Source: Mytilus galloprovincialis
Lineage: Eukaryota > Mollusca > Bivalvia > Mytilida > Mytilidae
Reading direction: 5' to 3'
Assembly: GCF_965363235.1 (NCBI RefSeq)
Contig: NC_134846.1
Span: 54,921,121 to 54,985,120 of the forward strand
Length of the DNA stretch: 64,000 nucleotides
The stretch's first letter is position 1. Each line of letters opens with the position of its first letter. Positions 1 to 11,116 of this stretch are shown piece by piece. The notes under the pieces were generated by a model that was not told the origin of the DNA, did no database searches, and saw only the letters and a list, made by a program, of their open reading frames with translations. The position numbers and the translations under genes are program-made.

Positions 1-226
1 TCTTTTTCAAACAAAAATTTTGTGATGCACATCATTGAAGCAATTAACGCAGTTAATCAATGAATTGTTCAAGGCAAGTGCAATCTGATCACTACCATTC
101 TTTTTTCCTTTGTTTTCTCTTAATCGAATTATGACTTTTGAACAACGGTATATACTACTGTTGCCTTTAGTTGTCAACTGTTGTCAACCGAGAAAAAAAA
201 CCAACAACAAATAAACTAACAACTTT
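1..226. repeat. 3' flank of the P450 with a family B repeat end
   Basis: No gene is seen. Around 105-170 there is a short stretch ending in 'tactactgttgccttta', after a 'ttttctcttaatcga...tatgactttgaac' block. The same block recurs near 15690-15725, 41690-41725 and 46745-46795. I treat it as the end of a dispersed mussel repeat, called family B here. The P450 stop codon follows on the minus strand at 227. Confidence 0.55.
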
Positions 227-1750
227 TCATCTTTCAAAGACTTTAATTGTATAGGATCTAGGACTGTATGTAAGGCCAAAAATCCCTTCAAAGTTTGCTT
301 CCGAAATTAATTTGATCTTACATTTTTGGAATATATTAACAAGAAATAAAAACAGTTCCATTTTTGCAATAAAATCTCCTGGACAACGTCGACGTCCAGC
401 ACCAAATGTCAATAGTTCATTTTCCAATGATGAATTAATAAAACCTAGATCATTTAAAAATCTTTCGGGTTTGAAAATTTCAGGATCTTTCCATACTTTT
501 GAGTCTCTGGTTGTCCCATAGAAATTACAAAGCACTACAGTTCCCCTGTTTATCCTATAATTTCTAAGTACGGTGTCCTTGGATGTTGCATGAGGTATTC
601 CTATAGGAACTACAGGCGATATCCTTTGAGTCTCGAGAATTGTCGCTTCTGTAAACGGTAACTTTCCAATATCATCTAAACTTACACTTCTTGTACCGAT
701 AACAGAATCAATTTCTTTTTGAATTTTTTCTTGAATTTGTTGGTAATGTCCTAAATATAAAATAATCCATTCGAGGGTTGATGATGACGTATCGAATCCT
801 GCACCAAGGAAATCTTGTAGTGTTGAGAATATATCACTTTTTGTGATCTCTTGGTTCTTTGTCGGGTTTCTACAATATTTTTTCTCCGCAAATATAAGAC
901 CATCTGCAACATCTCTAAGGTTTTTCTGATCAAATGTCTCTATATGTTCTTTCATAATCGCATCAGTAGATACCATCAGCGTTTGAAGAATTTCTACAAA
1001 TCTTGTAGCTTTACTAGGAATAACATATCGCAACCAAGGCATTACATCTATTGGATTTCCAGCACCAGCAAATTCTTGCATCATTTTAGTATTTTTGATC
1101 AAATTTAAATAGCCTTTGTCGTTCCTACAATCTTTGTCCATTCCACAGCATATTTGATATACAACACTCCCAACTGCAAGAAAGATTTCCTCATGAGGAT
1201 CAAAAGATGTATGTGTATTTTCCAGAAAATATTCTGTAAGTTTTTCTGCTTCCATCATTATAATTTTCTCAGTTGTAGGTTTATTCGGGGATGCAAATTC
1301 ACGAAGTACAGTTGAAGCTATTTTACTATGCAAACGCCATCTTGCGTTGTAGGACCCAAAACCGAGGCTTCGCATATTGTTTACAACTTTACACGAAAAA
1401 AAGGCTGGTCTATCTGAAAATGTGTCTGATTGTTCTACTAATGCTTCTCGAATTGCCGCTCTACTATTTAACACTATAGTTGGCCAGCTACCCAATTGAA
1501 TGCAAAATATATCACCGTACGTCTTGGCCAGCTGCGTACACTTCCTTGGTGGATTTTTTCTAAAAAATGGAAGATATCCCACAAATGGAAGTCCCCATGG
1601 TCCTGGAGGTTGATCCTTCGATCTTATGCGTCTACGATATACTCCAATAGCTATCAAAGTAAATATAAACACACACGTGAGAGTAATGTTACTTTGATTA
1701 AACATGTCAACCATTGCTGTATTAAAGCGTATTGATTTTAAAAAATCCAT
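227..1750 (-). CDS. cytochrome P450 monooxygenase, intronless, microsomal type
   Basis: A complete 507-residue P450, the usual length for a microsomal family member. P450s are haem-thiolate enzymes that insert one oxygen atom into lipids, steroids or foreign compounds, using electrons from P450 reductase at the ER membrane. Visible in order: a hydrophobic N-terminal anchor (about residues 22-38); the proline-rich hinge PPGPWGLPFVG; the I-helix oxygen-activation motif GAGFDTSSS; the K-helix ExxR as ETQR; the PERF motif as KPERF; and the haem loop FGAGRRRCPG with ligand Cys456. All invariant residues are present, so the protein should be active. The I-helix and haem loop resemble the CYP2 clan, which includes CYP1- and CYP17-like enzymes, but I cannot name a subfamily or substrate. 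The gene is one exon, which is unusual for animal CYP2-clan genes and may point to a retrocopy or a mollusc intronless lineage. Several other Met codons occur early; the first gives the complete anchor. Confidence 0.95.
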   Translation of the reverse strand: MDFLKSIRFNTAMVDMFNQSNITLTCVFIFTLIAIGVYRRRIRSKDQPPGPWGLPFVGYLPFFRKNPPRKCTQLAKTYGDIFCIQLGSWPTIVLNSRAAIREALVEQSDTFSDRPAFFSCKVVNNMRSLGFGSYNARWRLHSKIASTVLREFASPNKPTTEKIIMMEAEKLTEYFLENTHTSFDPHEEIFLAVGSVVYQICCGMDKDCRNDKGYLNLIKNTKMMQEFAGAGNPIDVMPWLRYVIPSKATRFVEILQTLMVSTDAIMKEHIETFDQKNLRDVADGLIFAEKKYCRNPTKNQEITKSDIFSTLQDFLGAGFDTSSSTLEWIILYLGHYQQIQEKIQKEIDSVIGTRSVSLDDIGKLPFTEATILETQRISPVVPIGIPHATSKDTVLRNYRINRGTVVLCNFYGTTRDSKVWKDPEIFKPERFLNDLGFINSSLENELLTFGAGRRRCPGDFIAKMELFLFLVNIFQKCKIKLISEANFEGIFGLTYSPRSYTIKVFER

Positions 1751-3600
1751 TTAAACAAAAAGCAGTTATAATATACTTATACTGAGACAACCTGAAGTAT
1801 GATACGTTCCAAAGGTAAACAAGTCTCATACAAGTACCTTTTAGTATGACCTCAATACCACTACTTTAATGACTGATAACACTATCAACACAGTAATAAA
1901 TCTGATATATAAAGATCTTTACAGCAAAATCAAATACACCCATTTTCCCTATGCAGAATTTTTTCCCCTTAAAAGTTGTGTTTGTGTAGCTTGTATATAC
2001 TTGTCTGCAGGTACGCATTTCAGAAAAGACTGGCGGAAGATACCAATTATATTTAATACTAATTTATTAGGCATTGTTTAACTGCACCTATGTTTTCGTT
2101 GTCTGAAAAAAATCAATATTTCAAAATTAGAGATCTTTCTCAACTTATTTTCTGTACATTCTTCTTTGAACCTTTCATCTTTTCTTCATAGGGATACATT
2201 TCAGTATATTAGAGATCTTTCTCAAATAATTTTACATTCATATTTGAACCTTTCATCTTATCTTCATAGTGATAAACAACAAAATAAATACTCTGAAAAT
2301 CTATTTTAACCATGACATCTGTGTATACATATGTCTTCCCTCAGTAGGGACATCGTCGGTAGTTGCCGTCGGTAATTGAGCCATAATGGATCTATATGTG
2401 ATCACCCTGGATTTAAAAATGGGTCAGAATTCTAAGTTGATAACATATCACGAAAAAAAGAACTTGTTTTTATGACTTGAAGAAATTTATACACCACTTT
2501 AATCATCAACTGCTAAGTTTTAGCATGTTATTTGCCCTTAGATTAAGAAAAGGTTGGGTGAACAATTTTTGAATGTACACTTACATATTGTTCCTTTGTA
2601 AATTTAAGTTGATATTAAATATTTATCATTTAATGTGAATTATCAAATTTAAGCAGTTGGTAATAATTAGGAAAATGTTTTACAGTATTTAGTGTTCACA
2701 TAATCCATTGAATAAAATTTTGTTTTAAGATGTGTATTGATATCAGAGTTGATTCTCATAGGTTTGTGAAATGCTATTATTAACATTCTTTGAAAATAAG
2801 AGTATTGATACACTACCAGTATCTTTATCAACTGTCATGATTTTCAAACAATTACACTCTTCAACAACTTCAACAAATGACCAAAACCCATACAATAATT
2901 TCAGCTATAAAAGGCCCATAATGACAAATGTAAAATAATTCAAACGAAAAGATGAACGAAAAATATGATATATATAGCAACACACGACACACGTTGAATT
3001 ATAGGCTCCTAGCTTTGGACAGCCAACCGTCACCCTACCCCGTGGCAAAGGTGTAACACGGTTAAAATATTAACATTCTCGAAAAATCAATTGTAAAAGG
3101 CAGCATTTCCTTGCCCTTAGGGATAATGATAGCTCTTTTAGAATTGTAACCACTTTCTTCCGTTATCCAAGAATCTACATGCATGCACAGTTTACTTTAA
3201 AAGTACTTTCATAATAATATTCCGGAATAAATTTGAAAATGGATGATTTAACTTTTCTGCAATTTTTAAAATCCTAAGGCCACTAGTGCACTAAGGTCTT
3301 TTATCATGCAGAGAATACAAAATTGAAAAAAGTTCTCTAACATTTATTTTCACTTTTATGTAAAATTAATTAACATTTTTCCACAACTGATTCATCCCTT
3401 AGATTGAGGGAGTGTGTTTAGTGGATGCATGCTGTATTTTTTGTGCAATCACTGTGTGCATATACATTGACTTAAGTAGGGTACACCGAAGAGCAAACTT
3501 TTATTCCGGAATGTCAATTCTACCGTGCCACCAAATTGAACAACTAAACTTATTAGATCGATACAAAGCAACAACACAGACCGGACGTGTATGGGTATTT
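1751..3600. other. intergenic, no gene recognised
   Basis: AT-rich sequence upstream of the P450. The open frames are short and have no domain signal. Short 'agagatctttctcaa' blocks near 2129 and 2210 are a minor local duplication. I see nothing else I can support. Confidence 0.5.
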
Positions 3601-3607
3601 GTTTTTA

Positions 3608-5999
3608 AGTCTCCCAAACAAAGTTTGGAGACTTATTGTTTTTGCTCAGTTTTATTAGGTCTTTCCACTTTTCTGTGGAAAGACCTATTGTTTTTCTTCT
3701 GATTATTTTTTTTTTTTTTTTTTCTTCCGCCTAATTTTGTTCTTGCGATAAACATTTGTTTCGCAATAAGTCTCTTCGATATTTGGTATATGATATCGAA
3801 CAGTTTATGCGCTTTTGTAATTTACCCTGCGTAAACGAATACCTTTCTTTGTAGGAGTTATCTCCCCAAACACTGTTTTCCTTGTTAGCGCATCTCCTTC
3901 GCAACCGTAAAATATTATGACAAATTTATTTTACAAAATTGCTCGTTATATCCTTCGCATGATTTGTCCTATTTTAACCGAAGTGATATGAACGCTCCAT
4001 ATGAGAGTTATTTCCCCTTATGCATTTGATATAAGTGAATTGCATTTCTAACTGATAAACCATAATTGATAGAGACTTAGGATCTTTTGATTTGAGGTCC
4101 TTGGTCCAAAAAAATGAAAATTAGGTCAAGGTCAAAGGTCAAGGTCATATTCTAATTTTTGAATTTGGCTCATTTTCACTCATTTCCAGAAACCTTATGA
4201 GAAAGCGACAAATTATTTTTTCTAAATTGTTTGTTACGACATGTCGTAACACGTAAATTTTGCTTGCAAGGGTACGTTGAATGTAAAAGGGAGTTTTCTC
4301 CCCTTTGGTATTTAAAAATACGCGTACGGTGATATAACTCATTAACTAAACATAATTAAGACCTATGGTCTTTTGATTTGAGGTTCTTGGTTAATGACCT
4401 TGAAATTGATCTCAAGGTCATAGTTTAATTTGACGTCCTAGATTTTGACCTTTGCTTTTACCTTATGTGTATACATGATAAAGCCATGAGACTTTTGGCA
4501 AACGGTATCAAACCATTTAAGCTTGAAAAAAAAAACCGGAAGTGACCTTGTGTAAACCGGAAGTAGCTATTTATTGTACTTTATTTATATAAAAGTATAT
4601 AGAACCAGATATTTTTGGAATCAGTGTCAAGTTAATAGTCAAATATTATCGGAAATAGCGTTTTTTTTAACCGGAAGTAAGAAATTATCTCCCTTATCTA
4701 AAACAATATTGTTTAGAAACCATAGATTTTTGGAATCAGCGTACAATAAGCTATCATTTGACGATTGAAATGACATTTTAAACCTATTTTTACACCTTTC
4801 ATATCAAAATTCATGTTTTGGTGGAAAGACCTTCAATTGTTCTCTGAACAATTGGTTTTTAATTATTCTACTTTTTCTTTTTCTTCCGCCACATTAAAAA
4901 TGAACTTGTCCGCAGCGTTTCTCCAAAACCCCTGGTCAGATTAACTTAGGGTTTCATAGAATGTTAGACTAATATATCTAGGTGAGCCATCGATCTTTCG
5001 TTTGTGCATTGGGGTCTATTAAGGGGTATTTTGGGGGGCAGAAAGAAGGGAGGGGTTTACTATAGAACCCTATGGGATTTTATTTTCTAAAATTTTCAAA
5101 TGAATATAACTTGAAAACTGTAAGTGATAGATACATGTAGTCTTCAGAAATGATTAAAGGACAATAAAACAAATCACATGAAATATAGGGGGAGTCCCTG
5201 GGGGTCATCCCCACCCCCTTCAATTTGAGAATATGCTTTTATCTTGTAAACGGTCCAGATCCCCACCCCTAAACCTCATACATTCTTGTAGGGGACAATA
5301 AAACAAATGAAATGAAATAAAAGGGAAGTCCCCGAGGGTCCTCCGCACCCCGTTCAATTTGAAAATGTGCTATTATCTTGTAAACGGTCCAGATCCCCAC
5401 CCCTAAACCATATATATTCTTGTAGGGGACAATAAAACAAATGAAATGAAATAAAAGGGAAGTCCCTAGGGGGTCACCCCACCCCCTCTTGTTTGAAAAC
5501 TTGTAAACGGTCAACATCCCCACCCCTAAACCATATGTATTCTTGTAGGGGACAATAAAACAAATGAAATGATATAAAAGGGAAGTCCCGAGGGGTCACC
5601 CCACCCCCTCTTGTTTGAAAACTTGTAAACGGTCAACATCCCCACCCCTAAACCATATATATTCCTGTATGGGACAACAAGGCTAATCAAATGAAATTAA
5701 AGGGAAGTTCCTGGGGGTCGCCCCCACCCTGTTCAATATGAGAATGTGCTATTATCTTGTAAACGGTCCAGATCCCCACCCCTAAACCGTATATATTCTT
5801 GTAGGGGACAATAAAACAAATGAAATGATATAAAAGAGAAGTCCCGAGGGGGTCACCCACCCCCTCTTGTTTGAAAACTTGTAAACGGTCAACATCCCCA
5901 CCCCTAAACCATATTTATTCTTGTATGGGACAATAAAACAAATCAAATGAACATGGGACCATATGAATGGCGAGTTATGGGAGCTTTGTTTGGGAGACT
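3608..5999. mobile_element. putative 2.4-kb non-autonomous element bounded by inverted repeats
   Basis: The 16-mer agtctcccaaacaaag at 3608-3623 is matched exactly in inverted orientation at 5984-5999. Inside it, a second inverted pair, aggtctttccac (3657-3668) and gtggaaagacct (4821-4832), bounds a 1.18-kb segment. That segment has repeated 'gatttgaggt(c/t)cttggt' and 'caaggtcaaaggtcaaggtcat' blocks near 4090 and 4380. No transposase frame is seen. The nested inverted ends suggest one element inserted into another, but no target duplication was established, so the mobile nature is inferred from structure. Confidence 0.5.
5163..5950. repeat. minisatellite, about 6.4 units of 122 or 134 bp
   Basis: Units start with 'aataaaacaaat' (or a variant) at 5163, 5297, 5431, 5554, 5676, 5810 and 5932. 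The spacings are 134, 134, 123, 122, 134 and 122 bp. Long units contain 'gtgctattatcttg' before 'taaacggtccagat'; short units lack it and read 'aacggtcaacat'. All share 'ccccacccctaaacc' and 'cttgta(g/t)gggac'. Spurious open frames run through the array and are not genes. Confidence 0.9.
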
Positions 6000-6000
6000 T

Positions 6001-6780
6001 CGTAACAGCATCCTGTTACAATTACTTCTTGTTGATTATTGGCTTAGCTTTGATGCGACTGTCATACAAGTGAAAGGTTTAGAGCTATAAAACTAGGTCA
6101 ATCCACCATTTTCTACATTTGAGTCAGAGATATGACAGTTGTCCATCCGTTTGATGTGTTTTATCATTTGATTTTGACATTTGATTAGGGATTTTTTGAA
6201 TTTTCAGTATTTTTGTTATTTTACTTTTTAGTCGGGCTGTGGATTTTCTCATTTGCATTGTTTTAAATTTTGTTATATGGAGGTATTTTATAACAAGCTT
6301 TTTTGGTATTATGTTTGCTCATTGTTGAATACCGTTTTCTGACCTATAGCTTATATCTACGTTGTTCTGTCTATACTAATTTCAGAGACCAATAATCAGA
6401 TGAATACAACTACATAATATGTACTAGTATATTCTTTTGTTAAAAGTTTTTAAAGAATGAGGATTTTGATATTCGACTGTACATTAATGTCGCATTTTCT
6501 TATTTTTGAATCATATATTAATTGATCGATTGTTTGATTGCCTCACACATCTAGGGTCAATGTTTTCAAAAGAGTGTAATAGATTGACATGCAAAAGTGT
6601 TAGTCAAGGACGAAACGTGGTGAATATTTACGTGTTCGTGATGCTAAATCTTAAGTGTACATCGTTCATTTCTGTAAGTTAGTAGTATGTATTAACGTAT
6701 TCTTTTATTTTCTGCTTTTATTCTGTTTTTTTAAAGATTGTTTTCGATCCGCACATTAGTTCAATGATTTCACATTTTAA
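6001..6780. repeat. family B repeat fragment and unassigned sequence
   Basis: The stretch from about 6045 to 6250 starts 'tttgatgcgactgtcatacaagtg' in part and continues with 'gtccatccgtttgatg'. The same opening recurs at 46505-46530 and a truncated form at the right window edge. No gene is seen up to the family A repeat. Confidence 0.55.
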
Positions 6781-6784
6781 TGGT

Positions 6785-7140
6785 AATTAAAGGTACCAGG
6801 CTTATAATTTTATACGCCTGACGCGCGTTTCGTCTACATCAGATTCATCGGTGACGCTCAGATAAAAAGAGTTTGAAATCCAAAACAAGTACAAAGTTGA
6901 AGAGCATTGAGGACCATAATTCAAAAAATTGAGCCAAATACGGCTAAGACAATCTATGCTCTTGATAAGAACATCCTTAGTATTTCGAATTATTCATGCT
7001 CTTGAAAACGGTAAATTTATAAAAATGACCATACACTTGATATTCATGTCAACACCGAAGTGCTGACTACTGGGCTGGTGATACATTCGGGGACGAAACG
7101 TCCACCAGCAGTGGCATCGACCCAGTAGTGTAAATATTAA
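6785..7140 (+). repeat. dispersed repeat family A, long copy
   Basis: It begins 'aaaggtaccaggctt', runs through 'acgcgcgtttcgtctaca' and 'gtgacgctcag', and ends near 'gacgaaacgtccaccagc' and 'gacccagtagtgt'. The ending matches the minus-orientation copy at 40703-41000 closely. No coding potential. Such sequences are frequent in mussel DNA. I cannot assign a transposon class from sequence alone. Confidence 0.8.
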
Positions 7141-7280
7141 TCAAAGGTACCATGCTTGTAATTTTATACGCCAGACGTGCGTTTTGTCTACATAAGACTC
7201 TTCAGTGATGCTCAGATAAGAAAAGTTCGAAAATTGTTTGTACAAAATAAGTACAAAGTTGAAGAGCATTTAGGACCAAT
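7141..7280 (+). repeat. dispersed repeat family A, short copy
   Basis: A second copy starts directly after the first at 'aaaggtaccatgctt', so the two are head to tail. It covers only the 5' 140 bp of the longer copy, ending near 'gaagagcatttaggacc'. Confidence 0.75.
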
Positions 7281-7607
7281 AAAAGGAAATAAGGAATCAA
7301 AACTATGAAGTAAAATATTCATTAGTACTTGAACCTGAGTTTGTAATTAAAAGGGGGTGGGAAATAAGAAAAACTCATGTTAATTGAATGTCAACGTTGC
7401 CATAGTAAGTTGGAACATCCGAAAGGGAAACTATGAACATGTCATTGCTTTGTTAAACAAACAAACAATCACAATTCAATAATCATTAATGAGTTCCTGG
7501 TTTCAATTGTTTGATGATAAATTGTGTCTAAATCAACCAGTTGTTTGAATAGAACACAGACATAAGTTTTTCATTTAACTTGATAGTGATACTGAATTAT
7601 ATTCAAA

Positions 7608-8576
7608 ATGATTTATGTATTATTGATAGCGATGATCCGTTTTGTTATTGGTATATTTGGGAATGCACTGGTTATATATGTATATCAATTTCAAACAACA
7701 GAGAACATTCAAGGATTTTTCATTTCAGTTCTAGCAGTTTGCGATATGATTTCCAGTTCACTTCTTGCAACCATAAATATACTGAAGGATACAAAAATAA
7801 TCGGAGTTTACACCGCACTATGTAAAGCTTATTCATTTATCTTTGGACTACTTAGTTTTATGTCATCACTTTTGTTGTTAGTCATAGCTATTGACAGGTA
7901 TCTTAGAATATGTAAAAACAATTCAATATGTTCGAAATGGGGAGGACGCGTAGTCATCGTGGTCATTTCTGTATCGTTCATCAGCGCTCTGCCACATCTG
8001 TTTACCATCAAAGATACTATTGTTAAAACGCAGAGAAACAGTAGTGATAATTTTACAGTTTCGATTTGTGAAATATCCGATGAGGATAGAATTCGACATT
8101 GCTTACCTGTACTTGTCCTTTGTATTGGTATTATTACTGCTCTTGTTATTCTGTATGGACGTATTATCTTAACAATCAACGCCCATTTCAAAAGAATAGA
8201 AACTTCTCTGACTGCCGCTGACATTTGGGATAATTCAGAAATAAATAATACGCAAAATGAGCAGAAATCTGAATTTTCGCGACGGAACATTCTTGTCATG
8301 AAAAAGACAATTGGAATATTTATTGCAATTTCTGTTACGTTTTTCCTCAGCTACATTCCATTTTTGATAACAAGTATGTTTCAAAAAAGGGATGATGAAA
8401 TACGTTATGTAATATCACGACTATTATTTAATATTAGTAGTAGCATAAATCCCTTCATTTATGCATTTATGGATGTCAGGTTTAGAAATGAAGCAAAACT
8501 ATTAATGACAAAAACGTTTCAAAAATGTGGGCTTCCTTGTGAAACTTACCTTTGCATCACAAATTCGTCTGTATAA
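7608..8576 (+). CDS. orphan class A (rhodopsin-like) G protein-coupled receptor
   Basis: A complete single-exon seven-helix receptor of 322 residues. Class A hallmarks: GN in helix 1 (Asn19), LAVCD in helix 2 (Asp46), Cys72 at the top of helix 3 paired in family logic with the loop-2 cysteine of SICEISDED, DRY at 96-98, FFLSYIPF in helix 6 in place of the common CWxP, and NPFIY at 281-285. Loop 2 carries N-glycosylation sequons (NSS, NFT). A basic C-terminal segment follows helix 7. The start is fixed by an in-frame TGA five codons upstream, so the extracellular N-terminus is only a few residues. The ligand is unknown; peptide-type receptors are the nearest guess. It is the close paralogue of the minus-strand receptor at 16449-17381, and a decayed copy lies 0.2 kb downstream. 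A likely polyadenylation signal, AATAAA, lies at 8653-8658. Confidence 0.92.
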   Translation: MIYVLLIAMIRFVIGIFGNALVIYVYQFQTTENIQGFFISVLAVCDMISSSLLATINILKDTKIIGVYTALCKAYSFIFGLLSFMSSLLLLVIAIDRYLRICKNNSICSKWGGRVVIVVISVSFISALPHLFTIKDTIVKTQRNSSDNFTVSICEISDEDRIRHCLPVLVLCIGIITALVILYGRIILTINAHFKRIETSLTAADIWDNSEINNTQNEQKSEFSRRNILVMKKTIGIFIAISVTFFLSYIPFLITSMFQKRDDEIRYVISRLLFNISSSINPFIYAFMDVRFRNEAKLLMTKTFQKCGLPCETYLCITNSSV

Positions 8577-8789
8577 ACGAAAAGAAAAGTATTATAAATA
8601 ACAAAAAAATATGATGGCTATACAATGGCGCATTAAGTATCCTACTTCAGTTAATAAATCTGAATATTTTGAATAGACACATTTCCGAAGATAAGCGATG
8701 AATCAGTTGTTGAAATATATAAAATAGTTTAACGAACAGATGACAATGAATTCTGATTATACTTCTTTTATATTCTCTGCTTGTTTAAA

Positions 8790-9436
8790 AGTGACCAAGC
8801 ACATAGCTTTAGATAGATAACTCAAAATATGTAAAAACAATTCAATGTGTTCAAAATCTAGAGGAGCCGCTATCATCGTGGTAAAATCTAAACTTCATCG
8901 GCTTTCTGCGTAAGCTTTTTATAGCAGATATTGGTCAAATTCAGAAGAATAGTAGCAGTGATAATGATACCGCTTCGGTTTGTGAAATATCGGATGAGGA
9001 TAAAATTCTATAGTGTGTACCAGTACTCGACCTCTGTATTGGTACTGCTGTTGTTCTTGTTATTTTGTATGAACGTGTAAATGTTACTCGTTAACGTACA
9101 TTTAGTTAGAATAAAGAATTCTTTTAAACTGCTGAAATAGCAGGGAATTTGGAAATTCACAATGTGCAAAATGAGCCGAAATCTAACCAATCACGACGGA
9201 ATATTCTTGTCATGAAAAAGACTATATCAATTTTTATGGCAATTTCAGTAAAATTTCTTTTTTTGATAATATATGTGTTTAGAAAGAGTAAGGATAAAAT
9301 CAGTTTTGTAAGATCATATATATTATTATATAATTTAAGTATTATGGCGAATCCCTTCATTTATACATTTATGGGTGTCAAGTTTAGAAGGGAAACATAT
9401 AATGACACTAACATTCCTAAAATGTGTGCTTCTTGA
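8790..9436 (+). pseudogene. decayed class A GPCR copy
   Basis: The stretch is recognisable as the same receptor family from the end of helix 3 onward. A DRY-like 'ctttagatagataactc' is followed by the KNNSMCSK-like loop, then loop 2 (SSDN...CEISDEDK) and a clean final frame from 9149 with RRNILVMKKT, helix 6 and NPFIY. Stop codons and frame changes break it: the codon after the DRY remnant, near 9010 and near 9090. Helices 1-3 are missing or unrecognisable, and the C-terminus is shortened. The last 95 residues stay open, but without the front half they cannot make a receptor. Confidence 0.85.
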
Positions 9437-10666
9437 AAGAACTCAAATTTGATTTGTTTACATTACTGATACATCTGTTTGAAGACATTTTTTTTGTAAC
9501 GCGTCTTCTTATTTGCTGACAGGGTTTGGTCTACCAGCTTATAAACATAATTTTGTCATGTGACCATGACGTCATCAACTTTTTTTCATGATTTACTCTG
9601 TCTTAAAATGGAATTTAGAATTAAATTATAAGGAATGACTGTAATATTTGTTCTGTCTATTCGGAATAACTTTAAAAATGCGGTGCACACTTTAAAATAA
9701 CCCACTATGCGGGTTATTCAGTGTGCATCACATTTTTACATGTTATTTCTTCATAGACAGAAAAAATGTTACAGTAATTCCTTAAAGGGTTATCATGGAA
9801 ACAATAATATCATCTTGATTTTTGTTAAAAAGACTAGTTATTATAATCTTGTTTTCACTGCGAAACTATAGTCCAAGATGTCCCGACAGCACGTCTACCT
9901 GTAGTTAAATTTAAAGTGTAATAGCCATATGAAATGCTAAGTACACGATATATGTTATGTTGTCTATAGCATAAGTGTAAAATATGCATATTCAAATGGA
10001 CACTATCTGACTGTGCCCAAAAGTAAAAAAAAGATATTATTTTGGATGGTAAAATGTGAAAAAAGTGTAATGTATACTTGCTTGTAATTTGATTAGTTCT
10101 TTTCATTAAGTATGATGGCTTTTTTGATGCAGACAAAAGAATATATATATATATATATATGAACAGTAAATTAAAAATAATGAGATTTTTTGTAGATTTT
10201 TAAAATTAAAATGTTAAGTTAGTTTATTCATATTATCACTGTGAAAATATTGTATGCAAGGTTTAAAATGAGTACTAAAATTTTTTAAATAATAGTCGTG
10301 ATATTACATAACGTATTTCATCAAATGACGATTTTGAATTAGCATTGACGGCTATTGAAGTATTATACACCCATTTACTATTATATATGAAAATAAGTGT
10401 GCCTTAATATATCTAGTAGCTAAAAAAACTAGTATGTCAAAATTTGAAAATTAGCAATTAAAAAAACAAAGGGATGGAGGTCAACAAACAGCATTTTTAA
10501 CATCTTCATTTTTATAACCATTATTAAATAAGGAAACTTAAATTATATGATATCTCGCTGATACATTGTTATTCAGAAGAAAGTCTCCAATATATTTTAG
10601 AAGTCCAAAATATGATGAAACAAAGGCAGTTTTAATAATATTTAAAAAAAAAAATCCTGTTCTTGA
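9437..10666. other. intergenic with a foldback repeat
   Basis: It holds the family F foldback (listed separately), an (AT)n run at about 10141-10160, and otherwise AT-rich sequence without recognisable genes. Confidence 0.5.
9496..9783. repeat. family F repeat with a 154-bp foldback
   Basis: At 9630-9783 the sequence folds back on itself: 'aaggaatgactgtaatatt' on the left pairs with 'aatgttacagtaattcctt' on the right. Arms continue through 'ttctgtctat', 'gcacac' and 'ataaccc' to a centre near 9707. The 130 bp to its left (cgtcttctt, cataattttgtcat) match 46110-46290, where the foldback is degenerate. It is MITE-like and non-coding. Confidence 0.75.
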
Positions 10667-11116
10667 AGGTTGCACTTTGTAAATACAGCTGTTTCTCAAA
10701 ACACGCCTCTTTTGGGGAGTAATTGAATATTCATAGAAAATTCATTTTGTTTACATACTGGTTCCCAGTTATGCTCTCTGTGTTCCATATCGCATAGACT
10801 GAACTTGGGAATGTTACCAGTAAATAAACACGTGCATATTGTTTACATTGAAATCTGTGGTAACCTATCATTCGAGGTAGGGGTAATTAAGAAAATTAGT
10901 GTAAGTTTAAACTCTGAGAAGTTCAGGGCATATAAACGTTGAAAATATGCCGCACAGCCCTATATTTTGACCTTTGAAAAAAATTGTGGTGCATATGAAC
11001 TTTCAATTCTAGAATAAGATTTTTTTCAAAACTTCATAGTAAAAGTGGTACAGTTTTAGCCGTAAAAGGAGTTCCTATGAGAAATTGCATTGTCAATATT
11101 TACAGAAATGCAACCT
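10667..11116 (+). mobile_element. 450-bp MITE-like element, copy 1
   Basis: It begins AGGTTGCA and ends TGCAACCT. With small gaps the inverted ends extend about 20 bp, through TGTAAATA. Almost identical to copy 2 at 12351-12800, with exactly the same length and only a handful of substitutions, for example cctctttt against ccccttt. No open frame. Target duplications are not clear at this copy. Confidence 0.8.

Noticed and set aside
5163..5950. CRISPR-like array
   Set aside because: Units are continuous tandem repeats of 122-134 bp with no unique spacers, in a eukaryotic genome.
7829..8299. 156-codon minus-strand open frame
   Set aside because: Antisense shadow of the GPCR at 7608-8576, whose sense frame has all class A motifs.
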